Shown: positions 8,234 through 18,281 of the stretch, in pieces
How positions within the stretch are numbered: the first letter of the stretch is position 1
Layout of the letters: each line of letters begins with the position of its first letter
Translations under genes and position numbers: made by a program
Notes under the pieces: generated by a model
Told to the model about the DNA's origin: nothing
The model's database searches: none
What the model saw: the letters and a program-made list of their open reading frames with translations, nothing else
Assembly: GCF_900101875.1 (NCBI RefSeq)
Contig: NZ_FNAI01000014.1
Location: forward strand, 1-64,000
From: Mucilaginibacter pineti
Lineage (GTDB): Bacteria; Bacteroidota; Bacteroidia; Sphingobacteriales; Sphingobacteriaceae
Length of the DNA: 64,000 nucleotides
Direction: 5' to 3'

Positions 8234-11200
8234 TTAATCTTCCTCTTCAGCAACGCTTTCCAGGTATTTGGATGGGATGCTGTTGAATTCGGCTTTAAAG
8301 GTGCGTACAAAGTATTTCTGGCTTTTGAAGCCTACTTTGTGGCAAATTTGGGATATGGTAAGGTGTCCGGTTTCCAGCAGTTGCGCGGCCCGTTTAAGGC
8401 GCATGGAGCGCACCAGTTCATTCGGAGTTTTACCGGTCATCTGCAGTATTTTTTTGTAGAGGGTGTAGCGGCTCACATACATGTCGCTGCTTAGTTCTTC
8501 AACCGAAAAATTGGGGTTTGAGATATTGTTATCTATCAGCAGCAGCACCTTTTTAATAAACAGTTCCTCCGGCGAATCGATATGCTCGTCGGTTGGTTTC
8601 ACATCAACCTGTTTTTGGTAGGTTTTGCGCATATCCTCCTGCTGGTTGAGGATATTTTTGATCTTTGATAGCAGGATCTCGAAATTAAATGGCTTGGTCA
8701 TGTAATCCGTAGCGCCGGTTTCAAGGCCTTTAAGCTGTTGCTCTTCGCCGGTAAGTGCTGTTAACAATATCACTGGGATATGTGATGTACGAGAATCATT
8801 CCTGATCTTGAGGCATAGGTCTATCCCATTCATTTCTGGCATGCTTATATCGCTTACTATTAAATTGGGGTGTTGAGCCAATGCCTTCTGCCATCCTTTT
8901 TTACCATTCTCGGCCTCAATAATATTAAAGGCATCCTTCAGGTTATCCTTAATATAAAATCGAAAATCTTCATTATCCTCAACTAATAAAATGGTAGCTT
9001 TTTTGCCGTCGCGGTTTTCTTTAGGCTGATTGTTTTTTGCGGGTTCGGTATCGTTCAAAAACTCATCGTCATGATCTAACAGCAAAGGTGCATCGGTAAA
9101 CAGTTCTGCTGTTAACTCCTGCAATGGCAGCAGCACGGTAAAACAGCTGCCCATGTCGGGCTCGCTTTCAAGGGTTATTTCACCATCATGCAAGCGCACA
9201 AACTCTTTGGTTATTGATAAACCTATGCCACTCCCCTGGTTAAGCATAGAGCCGGGAATATCGTGCTGAAAAAACGGTTCAAACACCTTGTCTTGCTTAT
9301 CGGCAGGAATACCGATGCCACTATCCATCACCCTAATCTCCAAAAGCCTGCCGCCTGCACCGGCTTGGTTTTTAAGGCTCAGTAACACACTCACCTGCCC
9401 GCCCTCGTGCGTAAATTTATAGGCGTTGGAAAGCAGGTTGAACATGATGCGCTCAATTTTATCATGATCAAATGAGGTATTGAAATTTTTAACGTCGGTA
9501 TCAAATACAAACCTGATGCCCTTTTGATCGGCCACATCGGTAAACGACATAGACAGGTCACGGATAAAATTGATGATATCGCCCGGACGTTTGTGCAACT
9601 TCAATTCCTGGTATTCCATTTTCCGAAAATCCATCAGTTGGTTTACCAGGTTGAGCAACCGGCGGGCATTGCGGTTGATCATGAGCATTTGCCGGCGCGA
9701 ATCTGAATCGGTCATTTGTTTCAGGATCTTATCAACCGGTGCCAAAATAAGCGACAGCGGTGTACGGAACTCATGGCTTACATTGGTAAAGAATTTGATC
9801 TTCATCAAATCCAGATCATGCATGCGCTGGGCTTCTTCACGTTCTTTTTCAATAGAGAATTGAGCCCGTATCTTTTGAATACCACGGCGGCGGATGTAAA
9901 GCAACGCCCCTATAAAGACAACCGCGTACAGCAAATACGCCCATATCGTTTTCCAAAACGGCGGCAGGATAGTTACATGCAGCGTAATTTCCTTGCTGTT
10001 CCAAAACTCATTATTCAAGGGTCGTACTTTAAATGTGTAGTCGCCGGCATCAAGGTTAGTATAGGTGGCCTTGCGTATTTTATTATCGGCAGTTATCCAG
10101 CCTTTGTCAAAGCCCTGCATGGTGTATTGCAGTTTAATTTTATCGGGATTAAAATAGTTAAGCGCCGCAAACTCTATCGAAAACACGTTGTCATTATGCC
10201 TCAATTCTACCGCCTGCGTTTCTGTAATTGATTTCGGGAGAATCACCTTACCATTTACAGTATCACCTGCGCGAACACTTTGGTTAAACACTTCAAAATC
10301 GGTAAATACAAGCTTGGGCACCGTTTTGTTCGACCGGATATCTGCCGGTCTGAACATATTAAACCCATTACCGCCGCCAAAGATCAGCTGGCCCGAGCGG
10401 GTTTTGTACGACGAGTTTTCGGTAAACTCCCAGCCCTGTAAACCCTCTGTTTCGGTATAATTCACAAAGCCGAACTTTAAATTACCCGCCGCGCCCGATA
10501 CGATGATGTTCGACAAACCATTCGGGGTGCTTACCCACATATTGTGCTGCTCATCCTCCTGGATGTCTATCACCGTATTATCGGGCAGGCCATCCTGTTT
10601 TACAATACTGCTAAACTTGCCGGTTGCCGGGTTAAAAATGCTGATACCATCGCGGGTGCTTACCCATATAAGCCCGCGGCTATCTTGTAGTATGTTGTTG
10701 GTGTTGTTATTTACAATACTTCTTGGATCTTTATCATTGTGTACATAATGTACAAAGCGATGAGTTTTGTACATCAGCACATCGATACCAAAGGAGGTTA
10801 CTACCCAAAGGTTCTTATCCTTATCACACATGAGGGCGCTCACGTAGTTGGAGCGAACGGTATTCTCGGCATTATTACCGTTAGATTTATAATTGATGAA
10901 CTGCTGGGTTTTGCGGTTAAACATATTTAGCCCGCCCGAGAGCGTGCCCACCCATAAATTATGATCAGCATCCTCGCGTATGGCGCAGATCCTGTCTTCG
11001 GAGATGCTCCCCGGCAGGGCATCATTATGGCGGTAATGGGTAAATGTTTTACCATCATAACAGTCCAGCCCGCCAAAATAGGTACCTATCCAAAGCTTTT
11101 GCTCATGGTCGATATACATACATACCACCACATTATTGGTAAGGCTGTTGGTGTTGGTAGTACTATGCAGGTATTGTTTAAACGTGCCGTTCTTTGGGTT

Positions 11201-12388
11201 AAACAGCACCAGCCCTCCCCCATTTGTACCCAGCCATATGTTACCGGCCTTGTCCTCGGCAAAATTATTTATATCGCTAAAAGGCAAACTCAACGGATCG
11301 GAAGCATGATGGGTATACAACGGAAACTTGATGATGCTTTCGTGGTAATAGCTTAAACCGCGTTTATAGGTACCTAACCATATAATCCCAGTATCGTCCT
11401 TATAAAGCACGGTAATGCTGTTTTGGCCTACGGTTTTAACATCGTCCTCACGGTTAAGCAGGTAGCGGATGGTGAAGTTTTGCTTGTTCAGCAGGTTGAT
11501 GCCGCCATGGTCTGTTGCTATCCACATGCGGTTCTTATCGTCCTGTATCAGGCTGGCTACCACATTAGTATTCAAATGGGTGGTGCCATTTCCTTTATCG
11601 ATATGATTTAAAACCTTTGTTTGGGCATTAAAATAGTACACACCCGATGAATACGACGGCACATAGCTCCAAACATCGTCCTGCTTATCAATATAAACCT
11701 TGTACGAGCTGTTTAAACCCAGGGGTAATTTTTCCAGCTGCAGATGGTAGTTAACTTTATTGGTTACCGGATTAAGCTGTTCCAACACCCCATTGCTATA
11801 CACCAGCCAAATGTTTCCTTTGGAATCAACAGAAAGATCAGACACCTTGTTGCTGTAGATGGATGCGCTATCGGCATAAACACGAATCACATGCGTTGTT
11901 TTATGCTGTGCAGCATTGTATTTATACACCCCCTTTGTGGCATGCAGAAACCAAAAGTTGCCAAAACTATCTTTTTTTAATGCCGAGATCTTTGAACCGG
12001 GAATATCGATACTATTGAGATAACCGGTAATATTATGGCTGAATTTTTCGGTAGCGGGGTCGTAAATATTGAAGCCGTTGCGGGTTTCTACCCAAATTTT
12101 ATTGCCGGGGCCTTCGGTAAGGTTAATGATATAATCGTCATTTAAAGTGGTGGTATCGTTAAAAGAATGTTTGTATACTTTAAACTTATAGCCGTCATAT
12201 TTATTTAATCCCGAGAGTGTGCCAAACCACATAAACCCCTTGCTATCCTTCAATATAGCGTTTACCTGGTTATGCGAAAGCCCGTTGTTTATATCCAGGT
12301 GCGAAAATTGAAACTGATCGTTTTGTGCCCTTAAAATGAGGCTTGTAAAAAGCATCAAAAAGCAGGCTATCAAAATTTTACACTTCAT
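8234..12388 (-). CDS. Hybrid two-component system regulator (HTCS), one-component sensor kinase-regulator
   Basis: At 1384 residues this is a full-length hybrid two-component protein. A signal peptide (MKCKILIACFLMLFTSLILRAQ) is followed by about 14 repeats of the two-component-regulator propeller type (GFMWFGTLSGLNKYDG and similar), forming a periplasmic double beta-propeller. A Y_Y_Y domain follows (about 740-800), then a transmembrane helix (about 815-835), a kinase core with FFTNVSHEFRTPL (phospho-His near 871) and an ATPase domain with NLLSNAYKFT and GSGIGLSI. The receiver ILLVEDNEDF (about 1134) has phospho-acceptor Asp in VSDISMPEMNG. A C-terminal AraC HTH (about 1280-1375) completes it. 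Such proteins bind an oligosaccharide and switch on a linked utilisation locus, but no SusC/SusD pair is adjacent here. Confidence 0.97.
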   Translation of the reverse strand: MKCKILIACFLMLFTSLILRAQNDQFQFSHLDINNGLSHNQVNAILKDSKGFMWFGTLSGLNKYDGYKFKVYKHSFNDTTTLNDDYIINLTEGPGNKIWVETRNGFNIYDPATEKFSHNITGYLNSIDIPGSKISALKKDSFGNFWFLHATKGVYKYNAAQHKTTHVIRVYADSASIYSNKVSDLSVDSKGNIWLVYSNGVLEQLNPVTNKVNYHLQLEKLPLGLNSSYKVYIDKQDDVWSYVPSYSSGVYYFNAQTKVLNHIDKGNGTTHLNTNVVASLIQDDKNRMWIATDHGGINLLNKQNFTIRYLLNREDDVKTVGQNSITVLYKDDTGIIWLGTYKRGLSYYHESIIKFPLYTHHASDPLSLPFSDINNFAEDKAGNIWLGTNGGGLVLFNPKNGTFKQYLHSTTNTNSLTNNVVVCMYIDHEQKLWIGTYFGGLDCYDGKTFTHYRHNDALPGSISEDRICAIREDADHNLWVGTLSGGLNMFNRKTQQFINYKSNGNNAENTVRSNYVSALMCDKDKNLWVVTSFGIDVLMYKTHRFVHYVHNDKDPRSIVNNNTNNILQDSRGLIWVSTRDGISIFNPATGKFSSIVKQDGLPDNTVIDIQEDEQHNMWVSTPNGLSNIIVSGAAGNLKFGFVNYTETEGLQGWEFTENSSYKTRSGQLIFGGGNGFNMFRPADIRSNKTVPKLVFTDFEVFNQSVRAGDTVNGKVILPKSITETQAVELRHNDNVFSIEFAALNYFNPDKIKLQYTMQGFDKGWITADNKIRKATYTNLDAGDYTFKVRPLNNEFWNSKEITLHVTILPPFWKTIWAYLLYAVVFIGALLYIRRRGIQKIRAQFSIEKEREEAQRMHDLDLMKIKFFTNVSHEFRTPLSLILAPVDKILKQMTDSDSRRQMLMINRNARRLLNLVNQLMDFRKMEYQELKLHKRPGDIINFIRDLSMSFTDVADQKGIRFVFDTDVKNFNTSFDHDKIERIMFNLLSNAYKFTHEGGQVSVLLSLKNQAGAGGRLLEIRVMDSGIGIPADKQDKVFEPFFQHDIPGSMLNQGSGIGLSITKEFVRLHDGEITLESEPDMGSCFTVLLPLQELTAELFTDAPLLLDHDDEFLNDTEPAKNNQPKENRDGKKATILLVEDNEDFRFYIKDNLKDAFNIIEAENGKKGWQKALAQHPNLIVSDISMPEMNGIDLCLKIRNDSRTSHIPVILLTALTGEEQQLKGLETGATDYMTKPFNFEILLSKIKNILNQQEDMRKTYQKQVDVKPTDEHIDSPEELFIKKVLLLIDNNISNPNFSVEELSSDMYVSRYTLYKKILQMTGKTPNELVRSMRLKRAAQLLETGHLTISQICHKVGFKSQKYFVRTFKAEFNSIPSKYLESVAEEED

Positions 12389-12840
12389 TAACTATATATT
12401 TTGGGGCGCAATTGTGGTAAATAAATTATAACACTTAGGTTTGCACGCAATTGAGTTTTAAACTTTTAACCAAAACGGTCAAAAACTTTAAATTCAATAA
12501 ACTGTTTGTTAACATCAGTGCTACGGAAGCGGGTATCTTTGTGGTTTAAATTGGTTGTATCAAATGTACCTGCAATACGAGGTAAGATATAATACTTTTT
12601 TGACTTTTTTTAATTTGATATTAACTAAAAAGCTATTAATCACTATAAAATCATAATAAAATAGTTAACGCTTATAATACTTTTATTTCAGCCAAAACAA
12701 ATAGACGGCCTGCCCGAATAGGTAAGATTTATTAAGAACGGGTAAAAATAACGCTATAATATCTTCGCCGGCAAACAATCAACGCCGGGTTATTGTATTT
12801 AGCAGCATTACACACTATAACACAATACTATATCTGTTTA
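12389..12840. other. Divergent AT-rich intergenic region
   Basis: This 452-bp region separates the HTCS gene (minus) from mlaE (plus). No coding signal or RNA is recognisable. Words matching the Bacteroidota -7 consensus TAnnTTTG occur on the minus strand at 12561-12568 (TACATTTG, plausible for the HTCS gene) and on the plus strand at 12534-12541 (TATCTTTG, rather far from mlaE). Neither is supported by a convincing -33 element. Confidence 0.4.
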
Positions 12841-13650
12841 ATGGATACAGCAGAAAACACAACCGTAGCTATACGCAAAAAAAATTCAAAGCTTAAACAA
12901 AGTGTGCTGGATTTTTTTGTATCGTTGTACAACATAAATCAGTTCATCCTCCGCTTTTTTAAGGAAGCCTTTGTGCCGCCTTTTGAACTTAAAGAAGTAA
13001 TGCGCCAGTGCTACGAGGTAGGCGTACGTTCCTTCACGCTGATATCTGTAACGGGTTTTATTGTGGGGCTCATATTCACCAAGCAATCCCGGCCTTCCCT
13101 ATCCCAGTTTGGTGCCGAATCTTGGTTGCCGTCATTGGTATCCATTGCTATTATGCGGGCTTTGGCCCCGTTGGTTACAGCGCTTATTGCATCGGGCAAG
13201 GTGGGTTCAAGTATTGGTGCCGAGCTGGGTTCCATGCGCGTAACTGAACAGATTGACGCTATGGAGGTATCGGGCACCAAACCCTTTAAATACCTGGTGT
13301 GCACACGGGTACTTGCAACCACCATCACTATACCCATTTTAGCAACTTATACCGGCTTTGTAGGCCTTGTTGGGGGATATTTAAATGTAAGTATGAACGA
13401 AGGCACCAGTTGGACGGCCTTTATGGAGCAGGTATTTGAGCCGCTGGCTTTTACAGATTTTGTGGCATCGCTTGTTAAATCAATAGTGTTTGGTTTTACT
13501 ATAGGTATTGTGGGCTGCTACCAGGGCTATAACTCAAACAAAGGTACCGAGGGCGTGGGTAAAGCGGCTAACGGCGCAGTGGTTACCGCTATGTTCCTGG
13601 TGTTTATTGAAGAAATTATTATTGTGCAGATGACCGGCTGGTTCCGATAA
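12841..13650 (+). CDS. mlaE: MlaE/YrbE family ABC transporter permease
   Basis: This permease of the Mla-type phospholipid ABC transporter has 269 residues from the ATG at 12841. An in-frame upstream extension to 12793 is not protein-like and is not used. The MlaE core includes GVRSFTLISVTGFIVGL, the SIGAELGSMRVTEQIDAME loop (about 125-140) that contacts the ATPase, and a hydrophobic C-terminal half with GCYQGY. It is 9 bp upstream of mlaF and followed by mlaD, the standard core. The complex moves phospholipids between inner and outer membrane via the MCE protein. MlaB and MlaC are not found here, as is usual in Bacteroidota. Confidence 0.93.
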   Translation: MDTAENTTVAIRKKNSKLKQSVLDFFVSLYNINQFILRFFKEAFVPPFELKEVMRQCYEVGVRSFTLISVTGFIVGLIFTKQSRPSLSQFGAESWLPSLVSIAIMRALAPLVTALIASGKVGSSIGAELGSMRVTEQIDAMEVSGTKPFKYLVCTRVLATTITIPILATYTGFVGLVGGYLNVSMNEGTSWTAFMEQVFEPLAFTDFVASLVKSIVFGFTIGIVGCYQGYNSNKGTEGVGKAANGAVVTAMFLVFIEEIIIVQMTGWFR

Positions 13651-13659
13651 TCGAAGTAT

Positions 13660-14433
13660 ATGGAGAAGGCAAAAGTAAAGGTAGATCATACAAACCCGGT
13701 TATCAGCATCAGGGGTCTCGAAAAATCTTTTGAGGATTATGCCGTGCTACGCGGTATCGACCTTGATTTGTACCAGGGCGAAAACCTGGTAGTACTTGGT
13801 CGCTCGGGTACGGGTAAATCTGTACTGATCAAGATCATCTCGGGCCTGTTACGGCCGGATAAAGGTGAGATAACCGTACTGGGCAAAAACATAGCGCATA
13901 TTACCGATAGGGAATTGCAGGAACTGCGCATCCGGATAGGATTTTCTTTTCAGAACAGTGCTTTGTATGATAGTATGACCGTACGTAAAAACCTTGAGTT
14001 TCCGCTGGTGCGCAACCGTAAGGGTATTACCCGTAAGGAGATTGATACCAATGTAGAAACTGTATTGGATGCTGTTGGCCTTTCGCAAACTATTAACCAG
14101 ATGCCGTCTGAACTTTCGGGCGGGCAGCGCAAGCGTATCGGCATAGCACGTACCCTGATCCTTAACCCCGAAATTATGCTGTATGATGAACCCACTGCGG
14201 GCCTTGATCCGATAACCTGCATCGAGATCAATGACCTTATAAATGAGGTTCAGCAACGTTTTAATACCTCATCCATCATTATTACGCATGACCTTACCTG
14301 CGCCAAACAAACCGGCGACAGGATAGCCATGCTGCTGGAAGGGCAGTTTCAGCGCACCGGCACTTTCGACGAGGTGTTTGATACCAACGACAGCCGGGTT
14401 AAACCATTTTTTGATTATAATTTTATAAAATAA
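13660..14433 (+). CDS. mlaF: MlaF-type ABC transporter ATPase
   Basis: This 257-residue ATPase subunit energises the MlaE permease. Walker A is GRSGTGKS (about 47-54), the signature is LSGGQRKRIGIA (about 152), Walker B is IMLYDEPTAGLD (about 173), and the switch His is in SIIITHDL. The N-terminal VISIRGLEKSF matches the family. It lies between mlaE (9 bp) and mlaD (19 bp), clearly one operon. Confidence 0.95.
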   Translation: MEKAKVKVDHTNPVISIRGLEKSFEDYAVLRGIDLDLYQGENLVVLGRSGTGKSVLIKIISGLLRPDKGEITVLGKNIAHITDRELQELRIRIGFSFQNSALYDSMTVRKNLEFPLVRNRKGITRKEIDTNVETVLDAVGLSQTINQMPSELSGGQRKRIGIARTLILNPEIMLYDEPTAGLDPITCIEINDLINEVQQRFNTSSIIITHDLTCAKQTGDRIAMLLEGQFQRTGTFDEVFDTNDSRVKPFFDYNFIK

Positions 14434-14452
14434 AAGACATTACACCATTATC

Positions 14453-15442
14453 ATGGATACTTCAGAAAATAGAAAAGCAATCATAGTAGGGATATTTCTG
14501 GCGCTTGGCCTGGTAATATTTATACTGGGCGTATTCACGCTTGGCGGCCAGCAAAAAAGCTTTGTAAAAAACATCCACATCAGCTCGGTTTTTGACGATG
14601 TTGCCGGGTTAAAAAAGGGCAACAACGTTTGGTTCTCGGGCGTAAAGGTGGGCACCATCAGCAATGTAAAGTTCATTGGTTCATCGCAAGTACGGGTGTA
14701 TATGAATATTGACGAGGCTACGCAGCAGTACATCCACCGCAATGCAGGTGCAAAGATCAGTTCTGACGGATTGATAGGAAACAAGATAATTGTAATTGAT
14801 GGCGGTAGTCCGCAGGCACCCGTGGTACAGGATGGTGATGTTTTGCAGGCCGAAAAAATGCTATCAACAGATGATATGCTAAAAACCTTGCAGGCGAATA
14901 ACAAAAACCTGCTATCTATCACCACTGATTTTAAGGAGTTAAGTCACCAGATTTTAGCGGGCAAAGGAACAGTAGGCGCATTAATGGCTGATAGTAACAT
15001 GGCCCTGCAACTAAAAAGCGCGATGCGCAACCTGCAGGCCACCACCCAAAGTGCAGCCCGCATGGCCATACAGCTTGATAATTTTAGCAGTAAAATGAAT
15101 ACCAAAGGCGGCTTTGCCGATAAGCTGCTCACCGATACAACTAACTTTAACCGTATAAGCCAGGCAGTGGCGCAGCTGCAAAAAGCGGCCAGCAACGCGT
15201 CGACTTTAACAGACAATCTTAACAAGGCCAGCAACAAACTAAACACAACAGATAACGCTATCGGTGTTTTGCTAAACGACCCTAAAGGCGCGGTGCAGGT
15301 GCAAAGCACACTTAACCTGCTGCAGCAAAGTTCTGTTAAACTAAACGACGATTTAGAAGCCGTGCAACATAACTTTTTCCTCCGCGGATTTTTCAAGAAA
15401 AAGGAAAAAGCCAAGGCCGATAGTTTGAAAGGGAAACAATAA
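14453..15442 (+). CDS. mlaD: MlaD/MCE-domain lipid-binding protein
   Basis: This 329-residue periplasmic substrate-binding subunit has an N-terminal membrane anchor (AIIVGIFLALGLVIFILGVF, about 9-28). One MCE domain follows (FDDVAGLKKGNNVWFSGVKVG to about residue 120), forming the hexameric lipid ring. The C-terminal region (about 140-300) is Asn/Gln/Ser/Ala-rich and helical, as in longer MCE proteins whose helices extend the channel. The tail ends in a Lys-rich segment. It closes the mlaEFD operon. Confidence 0.92.
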   Translation: MDTSENRKAIIVGIFLALGLVIFILGVFTLGGQQKSFVKNIHISSVFDDVAGLKKGNNVWFSGVKVGTISNVKFIGSSQVRVYMNIDEATQQYIHRNAGAKISSDGLIGNKIIVIDGGSPQAPVVQDGDVLQAEKMLSTDDMLKTLQANNKNLLSITTDFKELSHQILAGKGTVGALMADSNMALQLKSAMRNLQATTQSAARMAIQLDNFSSKMNTKGGFADKLLTDTTNFNRISQAVAQLQKAASNASTLTDNLNKASNKLNTTDNAIGVLLNDPKGAVQVQSTLNLLQQSSVKLNDDLEAVQHNFFLRGFFKKKEKAKADSLKGKQ

Positions 15443-15459
15443 ATAGTAGAGCGGGGCCT

Positions 15460-15531
15460 GTCACCCTGAGCTTGTCGAAGGGTTGCGCGGACAGGCCTTT
15501 GCCCACAATGCTTCGACAAGCTCAGCACGAC
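15460..15531. repeat. Palindromic intergenic repeat (CTGAGCTTGTCGAAG type)
   Basis: CTGAGCTTGTCGAAG and its exact complement CTTCGACAAGCTCAG face each other across about 31 bp, inside outer ends GTCACC and CACGAC. It belongs to the same general class as the five GTCAT...ATGAC palindromes elsewhere in the window. Confidence 0.85.
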
Positions 15532-15623
15532 ATCTTTTTTTATAATTCGTTATATGCGGCTAAAGACTTACGAGATTTTTAAAACTTCGTAAGTCTGGAA
15601 TCTAAACGGTTAAAACAAAAAAA

Positions 15624-15705
15624 TGTCATTCTGAGCGATAGCGAAGAATCTATTATGCGGCTTGCATGTCGGCGATTAGATTCTTCGCTATCGCTCAGAA
15701 TGACA
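15624..15705. repeat. REP-like palindrome with perfect 28-bp arms
   Basis: TGTCATTCTGAGCGATAGCG continues to 15651 and is repeated exactly inverted at 15678-15705, with a 26-bp centre. The ends GTCATTCTGAGC recur at 31424, 49836 and 55199 in variant form. It could act as a bidirectional terminator between mlaD and the GH3 gene. Confidence 0.9.
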
Positions 15706-15743
15706 AAGTTTATTTTTTCATTATGAATAACAACCTGCCTGCC

Positions 15744-18053
15744 CTATTTCCCCCACCATACCGAAGCCTGGTGCGTATCTCTTGAATTGGTGCCAATTTG
15801 TACAATAAAGCCGCCGGGTTCCCAATCGTATTTTAGCTGGGTGTTATAAAACTTCAAATCTTCTGTAGTTATAGCGAAGGATACTTCCTTTTGCTCACCG
15901 GGTTGCAGGCTGATCTTTTTAAAGTTTTTCAGCTCCTTAACCGAACGGCTAATGCTCGCCACCGGATCGCTGATATAAAGTTGTACCACCTCTTCGCCCG
16001 CATATTTACCGGTGTTGCTTACGGTAACCGTAGCAGTAAGGGTTTCGTTGCCTTTAAGTTTGGTTTTGCTCAATTTAACATCGCCATAACTAAAAGTAGT
16101 ATAACTTAAACCATAGCCGAACGGATATAACGGATCATTTGAAATATCAAGATAGTTTGATTTAAACTTTGTTGGGCCACTGGTATATGGTCTGCCCGTG
16201 TTTTTGTGGTTGTAGTAGATGGGAATTTGCCCAACACTGCGCGGGAAGGTAGCCGTGATCTTTCCGGCCGGGTTATAATCGCCAAACAGTACATCGGCAA
16301 TGGCGTTGCCCGCTTCGGTGCCGGGAGCCCAAACATCCAATATGGCGCTGGCATGTGCATCTTCCCAGGTAAGCGTAAGCGGCCTGCCGTTGAACAGTAC
16401 AATAACCAGCGGTTTACCTAATTTGGCCAGCGCCTTCAGCATATTTTTCTGGCTTTCTGGAATATCGATATCCGAACGGCTTGACGACTCGCCCGACATA
16501 CTTTGCGACTCACCTACAACAGCCACAATTACATCTGATTTTTTGGCGGCGTCTACCGCATCCTCAATCAGCTCGTCAACCGGTTTTTTATCAAGCGTAA
16601 CCAATTGCTGGCCAAAGTAATTAAGGCGTTCCATAAAGGCTGCATCGTCGGTAATGTTTGCTCCTTTGGCGTAGTTTATCTTTACGTTATCGCCTACCAA
16701 ATTTTTGATACCCTGCATTACGCTGATGGATTTTTGCCATTCGCCGGCAACTACCCAGGTACCCAGCATATCGCGCTGATTATCGGCCAGCGGACCAACC
16801 AATGCTATACTGCCCCCCTTTTTAAGCGGCAGGGTTTGCGCATCGTTCTTCAACAATACAAATGAATGCTTGCTGATATTACGTGCCGCAGTACGGTTTT
16901 CGGCAGATAAAACTTCTTTTGACTCTTTGGCTTCATCCATTGATTTATATGGATTATCAAACAAGCCTAATTTATATTTAGCCTCCAGTACCCTACGGCA
17001 GGCCAAGTCAATTTCGGCCCTGGTTACCTTTCCTTGCGCCAGTGATTTTTTAAGGGTAAGTAAAAAGCCCTCGCCAACCATATCCATATCCAACCCGGCC
17101 TTTAACGCCAATGCCGATACCGTTTGCAGATCGCCCAATCCGTGCGATTCCATTTCATTTACGGCTGTATAATCAGATACCACGAAGCCTTTAAAGCCCC
17201 ATTGTTTGCGTAATACATCGGTCAGTAACCATTGGTTACCTGTTGCGGGGATGCCATCAACCGTATTAAACGAGCTCATAAAGCTGCCTGCACCGGCATC
17301 AACTGCAGCCTTGTAGGGTGGCAGGTAATCCTGGTACATTTTAATGCGGCTCATATCAACGGTATTGTACTCCCGGCCTGCTTCGGCACCACCGTATAGC
17401 GCAAAGTGTTTTACGCAGGCCATAACGGCATCATTGCTTTTCATGCTGCTGCCCTGGTAGCCGTGTATCATAGCCTTGGCAACCTGTCCGCCATACCAGG
17501 GATCTTCGCCCGATCCTTCAGAGATCCGGCCCCAGCGTGGGTCGCGGGCAATATCAACCATTGGCGAGTACACCCAGTTAAGTCCTTCGGCAGTGGCTTC
17601 CTTAGCGGCAATTTGTGCCGATTGCTTGATCAGCCCCAGATCCCAGGTTGCTGACATCCCCAGCGGAATAGGGAAAATAGTATGCTGACCATGGATCACA
17701 TCCAATCCAAAAATAAGCGGGATGTGCAGCCTTGTATTTTTAACGGCAATATCCTGAATTTCGCGGGTATTTTTAACACCCCAAATGCCGAACACACCGC
17801 CAATGGCACCCTGTTTCATTTTTTCTTCAACTCCCTTATTTACTACCGAGCCGGTTGTTGCCGCGCCAATGGTTACCAGGTTAAGCTGCCCTATTTTTTC
17901 GTCAAGGGTCATCTTAACCATAAGGCCGCTAACAAAGGTGTTCATTTTGGCATCTTCGCTTTTGATTTGAGCCGATGCTTTTTCAAAGGGGACCAGCACT
18001 ACGCAAAGCGCAACAGCCCCGGCAATAAACTGGATTGAAAAAAACTTGTTCAT
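15744..18053 (-). CDS. bglX: GH3 family beta-glucosidase, secreted
   Basis: This 769-residue periplasmic beta-glucosidase is of the BglX type. A signal peptide ends near FEKASAQ (residue 29). The GH3 barrel shows GLDVIHGQHTIFPIPLG, DPRWGRISEGSGEDP and the nucleophile block GFVVSDYTAVNEME, with catalytic Asp near residue 293. The alpha/beta C-terminal domain carries VVGESQSMSGESSSRSDI, and a fibronectin-III-like domain ends the protein (YPFGYGLSYTTFSYGDV onward). Length is normal for BglX. It is monocistronic and convergent with mlaEFD. It likely releases glucose from beta-glucosides; exact linkage is unknown. Confidence 0.93.
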   Translation of the reverse strand: MNKFFSIQFIAGAVALCVVLVPFEKASAQIKSEDAKMNTFVSGLMVKMTLDEKIGQLNLVTIGAATTGSVVNKGVEEKMKQGAIGGVFGIWGVKNTREIQDIAVKNTRLHIPLIFGLDVIHGQHTIFPIPLGMSATWDLGLIKQSAQIAAKEATAEGLNWVYSPMVDIARDPRWGRISEGSGEDPWYGGQVAKAMIHGYQGSSMKSNDAVMACVKHFALYGGAEAGREYNTVDMSRIKMYQDYLPPYKAAVDAGAGSFMSSFNTVDGIPATGNQWLLTDVLRKQWGFKGFVVSDYTAVNEMESHGLGDLQTVSALALKAGLDMDMVGEGFLLTLKKSLAQGKVTRAEIDLACRRVLEAKYKLGLFDNPYKSMDEAKESKEVLSAENRTAARNISKHSFVLLKNDAQTLPLKKGGSIALVGPLADNQRDMLGTWVVAGEWQKSISVMQGIKNLVGDNVKINYAKGANITDDAAFMERLNYFGQQLVTLDKKPVDELIEDAVDAAKKSDVIVAVVGESQSMSGESSSRSDIDIPESQKNMLKALAKLGKPLVIVLFNGRPLTLTWEDAHASAILDVWAPGTEAGNAIADVLFGDYNPAGKITATFPRSVGQIPIYYNHKNTGRPYTSGPTKFKSNYLDISNDPLYPFGYGLSYTTFSYGDVKLSKTKLKGNETLTATVTVSNTGKYAGEEVVQLYISDPVASISRSVKELKNFKKISLQPGEQKEVSFAITTEDLKFYNTQLKYDWEPGGFIVQIGTNSRDTHQASVWWGK

Positions 18054-18281
18054 CTTTTTAATTTAGATTGAAGGAATAAAAATACTTTCAGGAATTTCCT
18101 GTTTAATAATTGGTTATCATGCGCCACAAAAAATCATGGTGTATAAAGTACACAATTGTAATTATTAAAATCAAATAATCAAAGCACTATTAAAAATAGT
18201 ATCAGGAAGTGTCAAAAGCGTATTACCTATCGCTTTAAATTGAGGAAAGTTATTGGCGTTGTTTAAGGCGGGGGAAAGCGA
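18054..18281. promoter_or_regulatory. GH3 upstream region with two short inverted repeats
   Basis: AT-rich 228-bp region containing CAGGAA-T-TTCCTG (about 18088-18102) and GTGTA-TAAAG-TACAC (18139-18153). Either could be an operator for the minus-strand GH3 gene. There is no independent support. Confidence 0.3.

Noticed and set aside
12793..12840. Upstream start for mlaE
   Set aside because: The extra 16 residues are not hydrophobic or family-like; the ATG at 12841 gives the expected length.
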